This document shows positions 24,567 through 33,219 of a stretch of DNA of 64,000 nt, piece after piece. Numbering within the stretch: the stretch's first letter is position 1; every line of letters begins with the position of its first letter. A model generated the notes under the pieces. It was not told the origin of the DNA and did no database searches. It saw nothing but the letters and a program-made list of their open reading frames with translations. The stretch lies in contig CAYVEQ010000003.1 of NCBI GenBank assembly GCA_964450835.1, forward strand, positions 6,960 through 70,959, given 5' to 3'. The position numbers were made by a program, and so were the translations under genes. The DNA comes from Caccocola sp964450835. Lineage in GTDB: Bacteria; Synergistota; Synergistia; Synergistales; Synergistaceae.

Positions 24567-27200
24567 ATGTCATCGGTAAAGTACATCTACGATTTCAGCG
24601 AGGGCAGCGCGGATATGCGCACGCTCCTCGGCGGCAAAGGCGCGAATCTCGCGCAGATGTGGAAGATCGGGCTTCCCGTGCCGCCGGGCTTCATAATTAC
24701 CACTGAAGCCTGCCACCAGTATTGGAAAGAGAAGGACTTCATCGCGGGAATCTGGGACGACGTGAAAGCCGCGGTAGGCCGTGTGGAAAAGCTCACAGAA
24801 AAGAGCTTCGGCTCCTCCGAGAACCCGCTTCTCGTATCCGTCCGCTCCGGAGCTCCGGTGTCGATGCCCGGCATGATGGACACGATACTGAACCTGGGCC
24901 TCAACGACGACACTGTGAAAGCTCTCGCCAAATCCTCCGGGAACGAGAGATTCGCTTACGACAGCTACCGCCGCTTTATTCAGATGTTCTCCGATGTCGT
25001 TCTGGGCGTTGACATCGACAAATTTGAAAAGCGCCTCGAACAGGCAAGAGAGAAGACCGGCGTCAAAGAAGATTACAAAATTCCGGCGGAAGAGCTCAAA
25101 AAGCTCGTCGAGGACTACAAGAAGATAGTCGAAGAGGCCGGACACGTCTTCCCGACAGACCCGTGGGTGCAGCTGCGCCTCGCCATAGACGCGGTATTCC
25201 GCAGCTGGAACACGCCGCGCGCAATCACATACCGCAAGATTAACAACATCCCTGAGGACTACGGCACCGCCGTCAACGTGGTGACGATGGTATTCGGCAA
25301 CCTCGGCGACGACTGCGGCACCGGAGTCTGCTTCACGAGAAGCCCCTCGACCGGCGAAAACAAACTTTTCGGCGAATACCTTATCAACGCCCAGGGAGAG
25401 GACGTCGTCGCCGGCATCCGCACGCCTATGCCCATAGCCTCTCTCGGCGAAACAATGCCCGAAGTTTACAAGGAATTCTGCCGCATAGCGAAGCTCCTTG
25501 AAGACCACTACCGCGACGCCCAGGACATCGAGTTCACGGTAGAAAGAGGCAAGCTCAACATACTCCAGACAAGAAACGGAAAACGCACCGCAGCAGCCGC
25601 TGTTAAAATCGCGATGGATATGCTGCACGAGGGACTCATCGACGCGGAAACCGCCGTTTCGAGAGTCGCCCCCGAACAGGTGGAGCAGCTGCTTCACCCG
25701 CAGCTTGACCCGAAGGCGAAACGCAACGTTCTGGTAAAGGGCCTTCCCGCATCTCCCGGCGCAGCTGTCGGTAAAGTCGTCTTTGATGCCAACGAGGCGG
25801 CCGAGCGCGGAAGCAGGGGCGAGAAAATAATTCTCGTCCGTCCCGAAACGACCCCCGACGACATACACGGGCTCTTCGCCTCGCAGGGCGTCCTGACCAG
25901 CCACGGCGGAATGACGAGCCATGCGGCGGTCGTCGCGCGCGGCCTTGGCAAGCCCTGCGTCTCCGGAGCCGAAACGGTTAAGATAGACCTCGCGGCGGGG
26001 AGCTTCACCGTAGGCGACGTAACCGTGAAGAAAGACGAGTACCTGACCCTCGACGGCAGCACAGGCGACGTTATCGTCGGCAAGATTGATCTTATCGACC
26101 CGCAGTTTGACGACAATTTCCGCGAACTCCTCGACAACGCCGACAAAATCGCAAACCTTCAGGTCTGGGCGAACGCCGACACGCCGGAAGACGCCCGCCG
26201 CGCCCGCGCCTTCGGAGCGCAGGGCGTCGGTCTCTGCCGCACGGAGCACATGTTCATGGCTGCCGACCGTCTGCCGGTCATGGAAGAGATGGTCGTAGCC
26301 TCGACAAAAGAAGAGAGAATCGCCCAGCTTGACAAGCTCCAGCTCATGCAGGAAGCTGACTTCTACGGAATCTTCGAGGCCATGGAAGGTCTGCCCGTCA
26401 CTATTCGTCTGCTTGACCCTCCGCTTCACGAGTTCCTTCCGAAGATACCGGAGCTCGTCAAAGCTCTCGAAACGCTTGCCCCGGAGAGCGCCGAGGCTAA
26501 GAAGATAGAAGCGACAATCGCCCGCGCCCGCGATCTCCACGAGCAGAACCCGATGCTGGGCTTCCGCGGCTGCCGCCTCGGCATGATCTACCCCGAAATC
26601 TACGAGATGCAGGTGCGCGCCATCTTCGACGCGGCGTGCAAGCTCACGAAGAAGGGCGTGAAGGTCATCCCCGACATCATGATCCCGCTCGTCGGCACCA
26701 GGTTCGAGATGAGAGCCATGCGCGAGCTCGTAGACGCTATAGCGAAACAGAAGCTCGCTGAGCATGCGGTGGAGCTTGAGTACATGGTCGGAACGATGAT
26801 AGAGCTTCCGCGCGCCGCTATGGTGGCGGATCAGCTCGCAGAGTACGCGCAGTTCTTCAGCTGCGGCACAAACGACCTCACTCAGACCACCTTTGGCTAC
26901 TCGCGCGACGACGCTGAAGGAAAATTCCTCGCGCAGTACGTCGAAATGGGCGTGTTCGAGCAGAACCCCTTCGCACAGCTTGACCGCGACGGCGTAGGCG
27001 GACTGATGGAAATCGCAGCGGAAAAAGGCCGCAAGACCCGCCCCGAGATCAAGATCGGCATCTGCGGAGAGCACGGCGGCAACCCGTCGAGCATCGCTTT
27101 CTGCAACAAACTCGGCCTCAACTACGTCAGCTGTTCGCCCTTCCGCGTTCCCGTGGCGCGACTCTCAGCAGCGCTTGCCGCGCTTGGAGTCATTAAATAA
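24567..27200 (+). CDS. Pyruvate, phosphate dikinase
   Basis: Interconverts pyruvate, ATP and phosphate with PEP, AMP and pyrophosphate, serving glycolysis or gluconeogenesis in anaerobes. The 877 residues show the N-terminal ATP-grasp domain (LLGGKGANLAQM), the swivelling phosphohistidine domain (GGMTSHAAVVARGLGKPC, His near residue 453) and the TIM-barrel PEP domain with FFSCGTNDLTQTTFGYSRDD and GICGEHGG. AGGAGGTAATC precedes ATG 24567. It follows glyS directly; the PPDK regulatory protein often found between these genes in Firmicutes is not here. A strong terminator follows. Confidence 0.98.
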   Translation: MSSVKYIYDFSEGSADMRTLLGGKGANLAQMWKIGLPVPPGFIITTEACHQYWKEKDFIAGIWDDVKAAVGRVEKLTEKSFGSSENPLLVSVRSGAPVSMPGMMDTILNLGLNDDTVKALAKSSGNERFAYDSYRRFIQMFSDVVLGVDIDKFEKRLEQAREKTGVKEDYKIPAEELKKLVEDYKKIVEEAGHVFPTDPWVQLRLAIDAVFRSWNTPRAITYRKINNIPEDYGTAVNVVTMVFGNLGDDCGTGVCFTRSPSTGENKLFGEYLINAQGEDVVAGIRTPMPIASLGETMPEVYKEFCRIAKLLEDHYRDAQDIEFTVERGKLNILQTRNGKRTAAAAVKIAMDMLHEGLIDAETAVSRVAPEQVEQLLHPQLDPKAKRNVLVKGLPASPGAAVGKVVFDANEAAERGSRGEKIILVRPETTPDDIHGLFASQGVLTSHGGMTSHAAVVARGLGKPCVSGAETVKIDLAAGSFTVGDVTVKKDEYLTLDGSTGDVIVGKIDLIDPQFDDNFRELLDNADKIANLQVWANADTPEDARRARAFGAQGVGLCRTEHMFMAADRLPVMEEMVVASTKEERIAQLDKLQLMQEADFYGIFEAMEGLPVTIRLLDPPLHEFLPKIPELVKALETLAPESAEAKKIEATIARARDLHEQNPMLGFRGCRLGMIYPEIYEMQVRAIFDAACKLTKKGVKVIPDIMIPLVGTRFEMRAMRELVDAIAKQKLAEHAVELEYMVGTMIELPRAAMVADQLAEYAQFFSCGTNDLTQTTFGYSRDDAEGKFLAQYVEMGVFEQNPFAQLDRDGVGGLMEIAAEKGRKTRPEIKIGICGEHGGNPSSIAFCNKLGLNYVSCSPFRVPVARLSAALAALGVIK

Positions 27201-27228
27201 CGACGAGCGGCATTGTCCGGATAAAAGA

Positions 27229-27257
27229 GCGCCCCGTCCTCGCGACGGGGCGTTTTC
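27229..27257 (+). terminator. Rho-independent terminator after ppdK
   Basis: CGCCCCGTC and GACGGGGCG form a 9-bp GC-rich stem with a 5-base loop, followed by TTTTCGTTT. It closes the long plus-strand housekeeping run. Confidence 0.9.
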
Positions 27258-27331
27258 GTTTAACGGCGATTTTTTATAACAACAGGCAGCGCGGAAGGAA
27301 AAATTTTTATTTCAGCCCCGCGGCGCGCGTT

Positions 27332-28252
27332 TTAGAAAAGCGGCTCCGGGAAACTGCGGCAGGTCGGGCCCTCTTCGCGTATTGTCCACGATGCCAGCCT
27401 CGTGCCGAAAGTCACCGCTTCGCGCAGCGGGATGCCGCGAATCATAGCCTCCACTGTGCCGGAAAAGAAGGCGTCGCCCGCGCCGCTTGTATCGCGCGCG
27501 ACGGTAGGTATGGCGGGGCAGAAGCCGCCGCTTCGCCTGCCGCCGTCGTAATAGACGGATCCGGCACCGCCGAGAGTGATTACCATTTTACTCATGCGTT
27601 CGGAATCCGCGAAACGCGCGAGCATGTCAAGAACGCGCTCCGGCTCTCCGGCCGGAACCGGCGCGCCGAGAAGCCTTCCGGCCTCGCTCTCGTTGCAGAT
27701 GTAACACTCAAGTTCCGGCAGGAGATGTCTGTTGCGTAGGACGACCTCCATGTTGCCGGTAATACCGTAGACCTTCTTTGAGTGCAGCTTCGCGAGCCGC
27801 AGCACCTCATTCGATATAAAGTCGTTCAAATCTATCTCCAGTATGACGCTGCCGGCAGAAAGGATTATCTCTTCGCCCTCGTCTTTTATTATCTCTTCAA
27901 TGATAGAGAGGTCGGGCATCTGCGAGATAGACGAGGCGAGTTCGCCGTGCTCGTCCATAACCGCGAGCCATATTCCCATGCCTGAAGAAGCCGCGCGCCG
28001 GACGTGTGTCACGTCGACGCCCTCCGAGGCAAGACGCGAGAGAACTTCCTCGCCTAAGCCTCCCTCGTCCACCGAGGAGACGAAAACGGGAGAGGCTCCC
28101 GCGGTCGCGAGATTTTCCGCGACGTTGCGGCCGACGCCGCCGTGAATGAAACGCACCCTGCCGACGTTGCGTCCAAGCGGGTCGTAACGGCTCGCGGCGA
28201 AGCCCTTGCAGTCCATAAAAACAGTCCCGAATACGACAGTATCGCCTTGCAT
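27332..28252 (-). CDS. PfkB-family kinase, PsuK (pseudouridine kinase)-like
   Basis: Ribokinase-fold kinase. The N-terminal HGGVGRNVAENLATAGA is the form seen in pseudouridine and nucleoside kinases, and the C-terminal DTSGAGDAFFSG carries the catalytic Asp. ATG 28252 (protein starting MQGDTVVFG) follows a plausible site; an in-frame start at 28279 adds ten residues. Length about 306. No PsuG glycosidase gene is adjacent, so the pseudouridine assignment is tentative; other nucleoside or sugar substrates are possible. It is a single-gene unit on the minus strand. Confidence 0.75.
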   Translation of the reverse strand: MQGDTVVFGTVFMDCKGFAASRYDPLGRNVGRVRFIHGGVGRNVAENLATAGASPVFVSSVDEGGLGEEVLSRLASEGVDVTHVRRAASSGMGIWLAVMDEHGELASSISQMPDLSIIEEIIKDEGEEIILSAGSVILEIDLNDFISNEVLRLAKLHSKKVYGITGNMEVVLRNRHLLPELECYICNESEAGRLLGAPVPAGEPERVLDMLARFADSERMSKMVITLGGAGSVYYDGGRRSGGFCPAIPTVARDTSGAGDAFFSGTVEAMIRGIPLREAVTFGTRLASWTIREEGPTCRSFPEPLF

Positions 28253-28373
28253 AAGACACGCTCCCTTGCCCAAAAGCACCTTTGCTATATCTTAGCATGA
28301 AAAGCCAAGGCGGCGCGCCGTCCGCGCGCGCACGGAGAAATAAAAATAACGTTTGAAAAATCTTCCGCGGCAG

Positions 28374-28401
28374 TTGACAGGCGGCGGAAAATCTATATAA
28401 T
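28374..28401 (+). promoter_or_regulatory. Promoter of the four-tRNA operon
   Basis: A perfect TTGACA (28374-28379) and perfect TATAAT (28396-28401) are spaced by 16 bases, 44 bases before the first tRNA. It is a strong consensus promoter, as expected for stable RNA. Confidence 0.75.
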
Positions 28402-28445
28402 AATTTGCGTTGTCGCTGATGCGGTACGGCAGGCAACGATGTCGC

Positions 28446-28520
28446 GGGCGGATAGCTCAGCGGGAGAGCACCTGCCTTACACGCAGGGGGTCGTAGGTTC
28501 GAAACCTATTCCGCCCACCA
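28446..28520 (+). tRNA. tRNA-Val (anticodon TAC)
   Basis: Acceptor GGGCGGA pairs with TCCGCCC, discriminator A, encoded CCA. The anticodon stem CCTGC/GCAGG carries loop CTTACAC, giving TAC. Confidence 0.95.
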
Positions 28521-28534
28521 GAGACATCAGACAG

Positions 28535-28611
<77 letters not shown>

Positions 28612-28616
28612 CTTTT

Positions 28617-28692
<76 letters not shown>

Positions 28693-28700
28693 CATAAGAA

Positions 28701-28775
28701 GCGGAAGTAGCTCAGGGGTAGAGCACAACCTTGCCAAGGTTGGGGTCGCGGGTTCGAATCCCGTCTTCCGCTCCA
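28701..28775 (+). tRNA. tRNA-Gly (anticodon GCC)
   Basis: Acceptor GCGGAAG pairs with CTTCCGC, discriminator T, encoded CCA. The loop CTTGCCA gives GCC. A T-run follows directly after the CCA and may help end transcription. Confidence 0.95.
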
Positions 28776-29086
28776 TTTTTTTTGCTTTTTCATCCGGAAT
28801 CTGATGGGTAGCGGGGGGAGAGAAAAAATAAAAATGCCTACAGCGACCGTTCCGAGACAGTGAAATATTATGCTTTATTACCGAGAAGATACAGATGAAA
28901 CCATAGCGTTCCTGAATGCGTAGCAGCGCACAGATGTTTTTGGATTGAAGGATGCGCGCAATTCCATGCTTCTGTTTCAAAAACTCAACAGAACTGTGAA
29001 AACACCATAACGCGGCGGCGGAGGAATGCGACGAAGAACTTGCGCGAAACGAAATGCAGGCAATAACAATTTGGAAAGGAAAAGTC
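28776..29086. other. Gap between tRNA operon and accessory region
   Basis: No credible gene on either strand. A minus-strand frame here is the familiar false antisense-tRNA reading. No duplicate of the tRNA-Gly 3' end and no integrase gene were seen. Confidence 0.5.
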
Positions 29087-29479
29087 ATGAAACATAAAGT
29101 AAAAGTTACCGTCATCGACAAAAAGCTTTACCCGGAGCTGCAAAAACAATATTGCTCTGATCCAGTCTCCGGCGAATGCCCCTGTTACAACGTAGGCGAT
29201 GAGTTTATCTTTTATCGCGATGAAGAGCGGGATGATTTCTGGCACATGGGAATCGATACGCTTGTGAAAACATCGGCAAACCCTGACGCTGTCGCGGGCG
29301 GTCCCGGGATGCCGTTCTGCTCCGAGGCATGGGACGCCGTTTCCCGTTATATCTACACCGGACTGCTAGGCGGTTCTATCATGAAAGGATGGATGAAAGA
29401 AGAAAACACCATGATCTGCTGCTGCTCTGACGGCACAAGGCCTGTGATATTCAAAGTCGAGCGGATTGATTATGAGTAA
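29087..29479 (+). CDS. TIGR04076 family protein
   Basis: Conserved small protein of unknown function, 130 residues. The recognisable family pattern is an N-terminal VKVTVIDKKLYPELQ, a cysteine segment (YCSDPVSGECPCYNVGDEF), a central SEAWDAVSRYIYTGLLGG, and the C-terminal DGTRPVIFKVERID. The cysteine placement suggests metal binding or redox, which is inference. ATG 29087 follows GGAAAGGAAAAG; a start at 29054 is less likely. It stands alone between tRNAs and the GntR gene. Confidence 0.7.
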   Translation: MKHKVKVTVIDKKLYPELQKQYCSDPVSGECPCYNVGDEFIFYRDEERDDFWHMGIDTLVKTSANPDAVAGGPGMPFCSEAWDAVSRYIYTGLLGGSIMKGWMKEENTMICCCSDGTRPVIFKVERIDYE

Positions 29480-29943
29480 GCTGAAATGATGCGGTATCGG
29501 CGCGCACGCGTTTTTGTATGGGCACAGATACTGAAACTAATGATCGGAATAAGATAGAATTAAACATTAGCCTCACAGCATTAGTGAGATAGCTTACGGA
29601 AGTTCACATGTGCAGCTTGATCTGATTCATATTTCCGCACTTGATAAACTGACGATAATGCATTTTCATTGCGTGAGGTGTCCCCGCTTCTTGCTTTAGT
29701 GCGCCTCTTTTAGAGCCGGAATGCCTTAAAAAAACTATGGACGTTTCAGCGGTGCGATTCGGGAGGAAGGGGCAGGAAAAATATTTGTTGCAGTGTGACT
29801 CTCCTATTGCTTTCGAAAAATCTTTGTATGAATTGAGGTAGCGCTATCGAAAGGCGTTCCTTTCGCAGGCGAAAGAAAGTGCCGACGCAAGAACGGCAAA
29901 GGCGATACAACCCGCACTTCACTCCGGGAGTATAGAACTGTGT
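29480..29943. other. Non-coding stretch upstream of the GntR regulator
   Basis: I see no gene. Composition is less GC-rich than the backbone. A 6-bp perfect hairpin (CTTTCG/CGAAAG around 29870) is the only structure noted. It may be decayed accessory DNA. Confidence 0.45.
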
Positions 29944-29972
29944 TTGACATCGGGACCGACATAGCGCATAAT
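29944..29972 (+). promoter_or_regulatory. Promoter of the GntR regulator
   Basis: A perfect TTGACA (29944-29949) is spaced 17 bases from CATAAT (29967-29972). The regulator's operator begins three bases after the -10, over the expected start site. Confidence 0.75.
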
Positions 29973-29975
29973 AGA

Positions 29976-29988
29976 CTTGTCAGACAAG
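29976..29988. promoter_or_regulatory. FadR-type GntR operator 1 (autoregulatory)
   Basis: CTTGTC-A-GACAAG is a perfect 13-bp palindrome that fits the FadR-family half-site rule (TnGT, three bases, ACnA). It covers the transcription start predicted for gntR. The same 13 bases recur at 30816-30828 before the catabolic operon. Confidence 0.8.
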
Positions 29989-30006
29989 AAGGAAGGCGGT
30001 GCCCGC

Positions 30007-30684
30007 GTGATCACACGTTCCAATGTGACAGAACAAATCGTACAGTATTTCAAGGATAATATTACTGCCGGCATCTGGAGGGTAGGAGAGAAGATTCCCT
30101 CGGAGAACCAGCTCACAGAGACGTTAGGCGTCAGCCGCGCCAGCATTCGAACGGCGATTCGGTATCTGATCGGTTTGGGTGTTTTGAAGAGCCAGCAGGG
30201 CAGAGGGACGTTCCTGCTGGACAATACGGTGGACGAAAGCATTGCGAGTTCTTACCGCGTGACAGCCAAAGATTGCCGCGATATTGTGAAGGTTTTGGAA
30301 TTTCGGCGAATCGTGGAGAGCGAAGCTTGCCGCATGGCTGCACAGAACGTGACGCCAGGACTTCTGGAAGAGTTGCAGAAAACATTGGACGGAATGATTT
30401 CCAATACTGAGGACGATGAAAGATTTATCAGCGAAGACATTGAATTTCACAAGGCAATCTGTGCGGCAACTGAAAATCCCATTCTGGAGAAAAGCGTCAT
30501 TCGGATGTTTGAAGAGATGTACCGGCAGCAGAGACAAATACACTCGCTGTTTGGCGTGAAGGACGGAATTTATTATCATACGCTGATTTTGGAGGCCATC
30601 CGCGGAGGGAACGGAGAGAGGGCGCATGATTTGATGTATGAGCATCTCCAGAGCGCCATAGACCGGCTCAGAACTCTAAACTGA
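30007..30684 (+). CDS. GntR family regulator, FadR subfamily
   Basis: Repressor-type regulator of about 225 residues. The N-terminal winged helix is seen in VGEKIPSENQLTETLGVSRAS and the wing in SQQGRGTF; the C-terminal all-alpha FCD ligand domain has the metal-binding-type pattern EFRRIVES...DIEFHKAI. I place the start at GTG 30007, about 10 bases after GGAAGG; an in-frame TTG at 29977 lies inside the operator. FCD regulators of this kind usually sense sugar acids or other organic acids. Matching palindromes at its own promoter and at the downstream operon argue that it controls both. Confidence 0.92.
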   Translation: MITRSNVTEQIVQYFKDNITAGIWRVGEKIPSENQLTETLGVSRASIRTAIRYLIGLGVLKSQQGRGTFLLDNTVDESIASSYRVTAKDCRDIVKVLEFRRIVESEACRMAAQNVTPGLLEELQKTLDGMISNTEDDERFISEDIEFHKAICAATENPILEKSVIRMFEEMYRQQRQIHSLFGVKDGIYYHTLILEAIRGGNGERAHDLMYEHLQSAIDRLRTLN

Positions 30685-30688
30685 ATCG

Positions 30689-30729
30689 AAAAGAGGCTTC
30701 CTTTTAGTTAAAGGGAAGCCTCTTTTTTA
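30689..30729 (+). terminator. Rho-independent terminator after gntR
   Basis: AAGAGGCTTCC pairs with GGAAGCCTCTT (with additional TTT/AAA pairs near the loop), followed by TTTTTT. It separates the regulator's transcript from the catabolic operon. Confidence 0.9.
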
Positions 30730-30779
30730 GCTAAAACAGAGAAAGAGTATAATATCAGTTTTTTTGTGGAAAAAAGGTA

Positions 30780-30807
30780 TTGACATTTCACGAAAACAAT
30801 ATATAAT
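30780..30807 (+). promoter_or_regulatory. Promoter of the sugar-acid operon
   Basis: A perfect TTGACA (30780-30785) is spaced 16 bases from a perfect TATAAT (30802-30807) in an AT-rich stretch. Operator 2 follows eight bases later, and a third site lies further down in the leader. Confidence 0.75.
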
Positions 30808-30814
30808 ACAACCA

Positions 30815-30829
30815 GCTTGTCAGACAAGC
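30815..30829. promoter_or_regulatory. FadR-type GntR operator 2
   Basis: GCTTGTC-A-GACAAGC is a perfect 15-bp palindrome containing the same 13 bases as operator 1, placed at the predicted transcription start of the sugar-acid operon. This geometry would block initiation when the regulator is bound. Confidence 0.8.
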
Positions 30830-30870
30830 AGTTGTGGCGTTACCGGGACGCCCAAAAATTTTAAGCCCAT

Positions 30871-30892
30871 ACTTGTTAGACGACTAACAAGT
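30871..30892. promoter_or_regulatory. Operator 3: overlapping GntR sites in the leader
   Basis: ACTTGTTAG and CTAACAAGT form 9-bp arms around ACGA. Each arm with the centre gives a match to TnGT-three bases-ACnA, so there are two overlapping sites on opposite strands. It lies between promoter and ribosome site and may strengthen repression. Confidence 0.6.
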
Positions 30893-30913
30893 TGAGGAAA
30901 GAGGAGGAATTAT

Positions 30914-32161
30914 ATGGCAGTAACTATTCGCAAAGTCCGTGTAATTTGTACAGCACCGGAGGGGATCAACCTGGTCGTAGTCAAACTGGAGACCAGTGAG
31001 CCCGGGCTGTACGGGCTGGGCTGCGCCACTTTCGCATACCGCCACCTGACGGTGCAGCACCTGCTTGAGACTTACTTTGAGTCTCTGCTGGTAGGGAGGG
31101 ATGTGTCCCGTATCGAGGATATTTGGCAGCTGCTCCACCAAAACGGCTACTGGCGAAACGGCCCCATCGAGAACAACGCGATTTCGGGCATCGACATGGC
31201 GCTCTGGGATATCAAGGGCAAGATGGCCAATATGCCGGTGTATCAGCTTTTTGGGGGCAAGGTCAGAGAAGGCGTGCCGGTCTACCGCCACGCTGACGGG
31301 CGTGACCTGAGCGAGTTGTGCGACAACATTCAGCGGTTTCGAGACATGGGTATCCAGACAATCCGCTGCCAGTGCGGCGGATACGGCGGAGAGAGTTACG
31401 GACAGACTCCCCCTACAGCTCCCATCGGGGCTCAGCCCGGCGTGTATCTGGATTCGCAGAAATACATCCGCGACACGGTCAGGCTGTTTGAAGGCATACG
31501 TTCCAGGCTTGGCGACGAGATCCAGCTGGTTCACGATGTCCATGAGCGCGTCGCTCCGGCAGAGGCAATCCAGCTGGCGAAGGCGCTGGAACCATACCAT
31601 CTGTTCTTCCTGGAGGATCCATTGCCTCCAGAGCAGACCGAATGGCTGCGCCGCCTGCGTCAGCAAAGCGGCATACCGGTGGCGGAGGGTGAGCTGTTCA
31701 ACAACTTCGCCGAGTGGCGCACTCTTATCACGGAACACCTCATCGATTTCATCAGGGTACACCTGAGTCAGGTTGGCGGCATCACTCCGGCCAGGAAACT
31801 CCAAATCTTCGCCGAGCAGTTCGGAGTCCGCACCGCCTGGCACGGCCCGGGGGATATGTCCCCGGTGGCTCATGCCGCCAACGTCCACATCGACCTGGCC
31901 GCGCAGAACTTTGGTGTGCAGGAGTGGTCCGGCATCGAACCGCCCAACTTTGTCATCCAGGAGCTGCGTGAGCAGCACGGGGCGCTGCTGGAGGTATTCA
32001 GCGGTCTGCCGGAATTCAAGGACGGCTACGTCTATGCCAACGAACTCCCAGGCCTGGGCGTGGATATTGATGAGAAAACAGCGGAGAAGTATCCCTGCTC
32101 CGCTGAGGTGACCACCTGGACACAGACACGGCGGCGCGACGGCGCGCTGCAAACCCCGTAA
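30914..32161 (+). CDS. Enolase-superfamily dehydratase (ManD/RspA group)
   Basis: Predicted sugar-acid dehydratase giving 2-keto-3-deoxygluconate from mannonate or a related hexonate. Domains: N-terminal capping domain, then the barrel with ManD-type landmarks: IRCQCGGYGG, LVHDVHERVAP (metal Asp plus active-site His), FLEDPLPPE (metal Glu), VAEGELFNN (metal Glu) and TAWHGPGDMSPV (His of the last strand). Length 415 is typical. AGGAGGAATTAT precedes ATG 30914. First gene of an operon with a TRAP transporter, SDR and KDG kinase. Some ManD-group members prefer gluconate or have little activity, so the exact substrate is open. Confidence 0.82.
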   Translation: MAVTIRKVRVICTAPEGINLVVVKLETSEPGLYGLGCATFAYRHLTVQHLLETYFESLLVGRDVSRIEDIWQLLHQNGYWRNGPIENNAISGIDMALWDIKGKMANMPVYQLFGGKVREGVPVYRHADGRDLSELCDNIQRFRDMGIQTIRCQCGGYGGESYGQTPPTAPIGAQPGVYLDSQKYIRDTVRLFEGIRSRLGDEIQLVHDVHERVAPAEAIQLAKALEPYHLFFLEDPLPPEQTEWLRRLRQQSGIPVAEGELFNNFAEWRTLITEHLIDFIRVHLSQVGGITPARKLQIFAEQFGVRTAWHGPGDMSPVAHAANVHIDLAAQNFGVQEWSGIEPPNFVIQELREQHGALLEVFSGLPEFKDGYVYANELPGLGVDIDEKTAEKYPCSAEVTTWTQTRRRDGALQTP

Positions 32162-32178
32162 AGACAAGGAGGAGAGCT

Positions 32179-33204
32179 ATGATGAAGGCAAAAACATTCA
32201 AACATCTGTCGGCACTGGTACTCTGCGCCGCTATGATGACGCTGACTCTCAGCGGATGCGGACAGGCAGGCGAGGGCAGCGGCGGCGTCATTCACCTTAA
32301 AATGGCTGTGGCCGACGCTGCGTCCTCCGCTCAGGCGGCCGGTGCCAGGGCCATTGCTGACGAAGTAGCGGAGGCCACAGACGGCCTGGTGCAGATTGAA
32401 GTGATGGCCGGCGGCACCTTGGGCGGCGAGCGCGACACTGTGGAGCTGGCGATGCTTGGCGGCATTGATATTGTCACCTGCGCCAATTCTGTATTTACCC
32501 AGTGGATCCCGGAGATGGCTATTCTGGACCAGCCCTATCTTTTTACCAACGAGGTCCAGGCCCATGCGGCCGTAGACGGCCCTGTGGGCGATCTCATTGA
32601 GCGGGAGGCTCTGGAGCTTCTGAACCTGCATGTGGTGGGCTACATGGAGTCCGGCTTCAGAAACGTATTCAGCATTAATCCCGTGACTGAGATCAGCGAC
32701 TTTCACGGCATGAAAATCCGCACCATGCAGAATCCCTACCACATGGCCGCCTTTGAATCTTTTGGCGCGATCCCCACGCCCATGGCCGCCGGAGAACAGT
32801 TCACCGCTCTCCAGCAGGGCACTATCGACGCCTGTGAGAACGCCGTCAGCAACTGCCTGAACAACGGCTTCTATGAGGTGACCAAGCATATCACCTACAC
32901 TAACCACGCTTTCGTTTATATCGTTGTCAGCATGTCCGATAACGCGTGGAACAACATCCCAGAGGATATGCGGCCCGCGGTGCTGGAGGCCATCAAGCGT
33001 GGCTATAACACCGAGCGTGAGCTGCTGAAGCAGGCCAACGACAAAGCCACCGTCGTTCTGCGGGAACAGCACGGTGTGACGTTCCACGAGATTGACGTGG
33101 CGGAGCTCCAGAATGCCTATCACAAACTGGCGGCGGAGCGGAACTATACCTTTGACCCGGAGTGGCAGGAGGCCATCGACCGGGTCATCGCCGAAAACCC
33201 ATAA
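32179..33204 (+). CDS. TRAP transporter substrate-binding lipoprotein (DctP)
   Basis: Extracytoplasmic binding protein of 341 residues with a lipoprotein signal (LTLSGCGQ, lipid-modified Cys near residue 24). Family segments: MAVADAASSAQAAGA, AGGTLGGERDTVELAMLGGIDI, and the FRNVFSINPVTEISDFHGMKIR region containing the Arg that normally binds the substrate carboxylate. GGAGGAGAGCT precedes the ATG pair at 32179/32182. Downstream of the dehydratase, so the ligand is probably a sugar acid; this is inference from context. Confidence 0.92.
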   Translation: MMKAKTFKHLSALVLCAAMMTLTLSGCGQAGEGSGGVIHLKMAVADAASSAQAAGARAIADEVAEATDGLVQIEVMAGGTLGGERDTVELAMLGGIDIVTCANSVFTQWIPEMAILDQPYLFTNEVQAHAAVDGPVGDLIEREALELLNLHVVGYMESGFRNVFSINPVTEISDFHGMKIRTMQNPYHMAAFESFGAIPTPMAAGEQFTALQQGTIDACENAVSNCLNNGFYEVTKHITYTNHAFVYIVVSMSDNAWNNIPEDMRPAVLEAIKRGYNTERELLKQANDKATVVLREQHGVTFHEIDVAELQNAYHKLAAERNYTFDPEWQEAIDRVIAENP

Positions 33205-33219
33205 GGGAGGGAACGCGGT

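Noticed and set aside
24570..27074. 834-codon minus-strand frame opposite ppdK
   Set aside because: Long antisense frames are expected in GC-rich coding DNA; ppdK is certain and the shadow has no family features.
30884..32167. 427-codon minus-strand frame opposite the dehydratase
   Set aside because: It is the codon-phase shadow of a well-supported enolase-superfamily gene.
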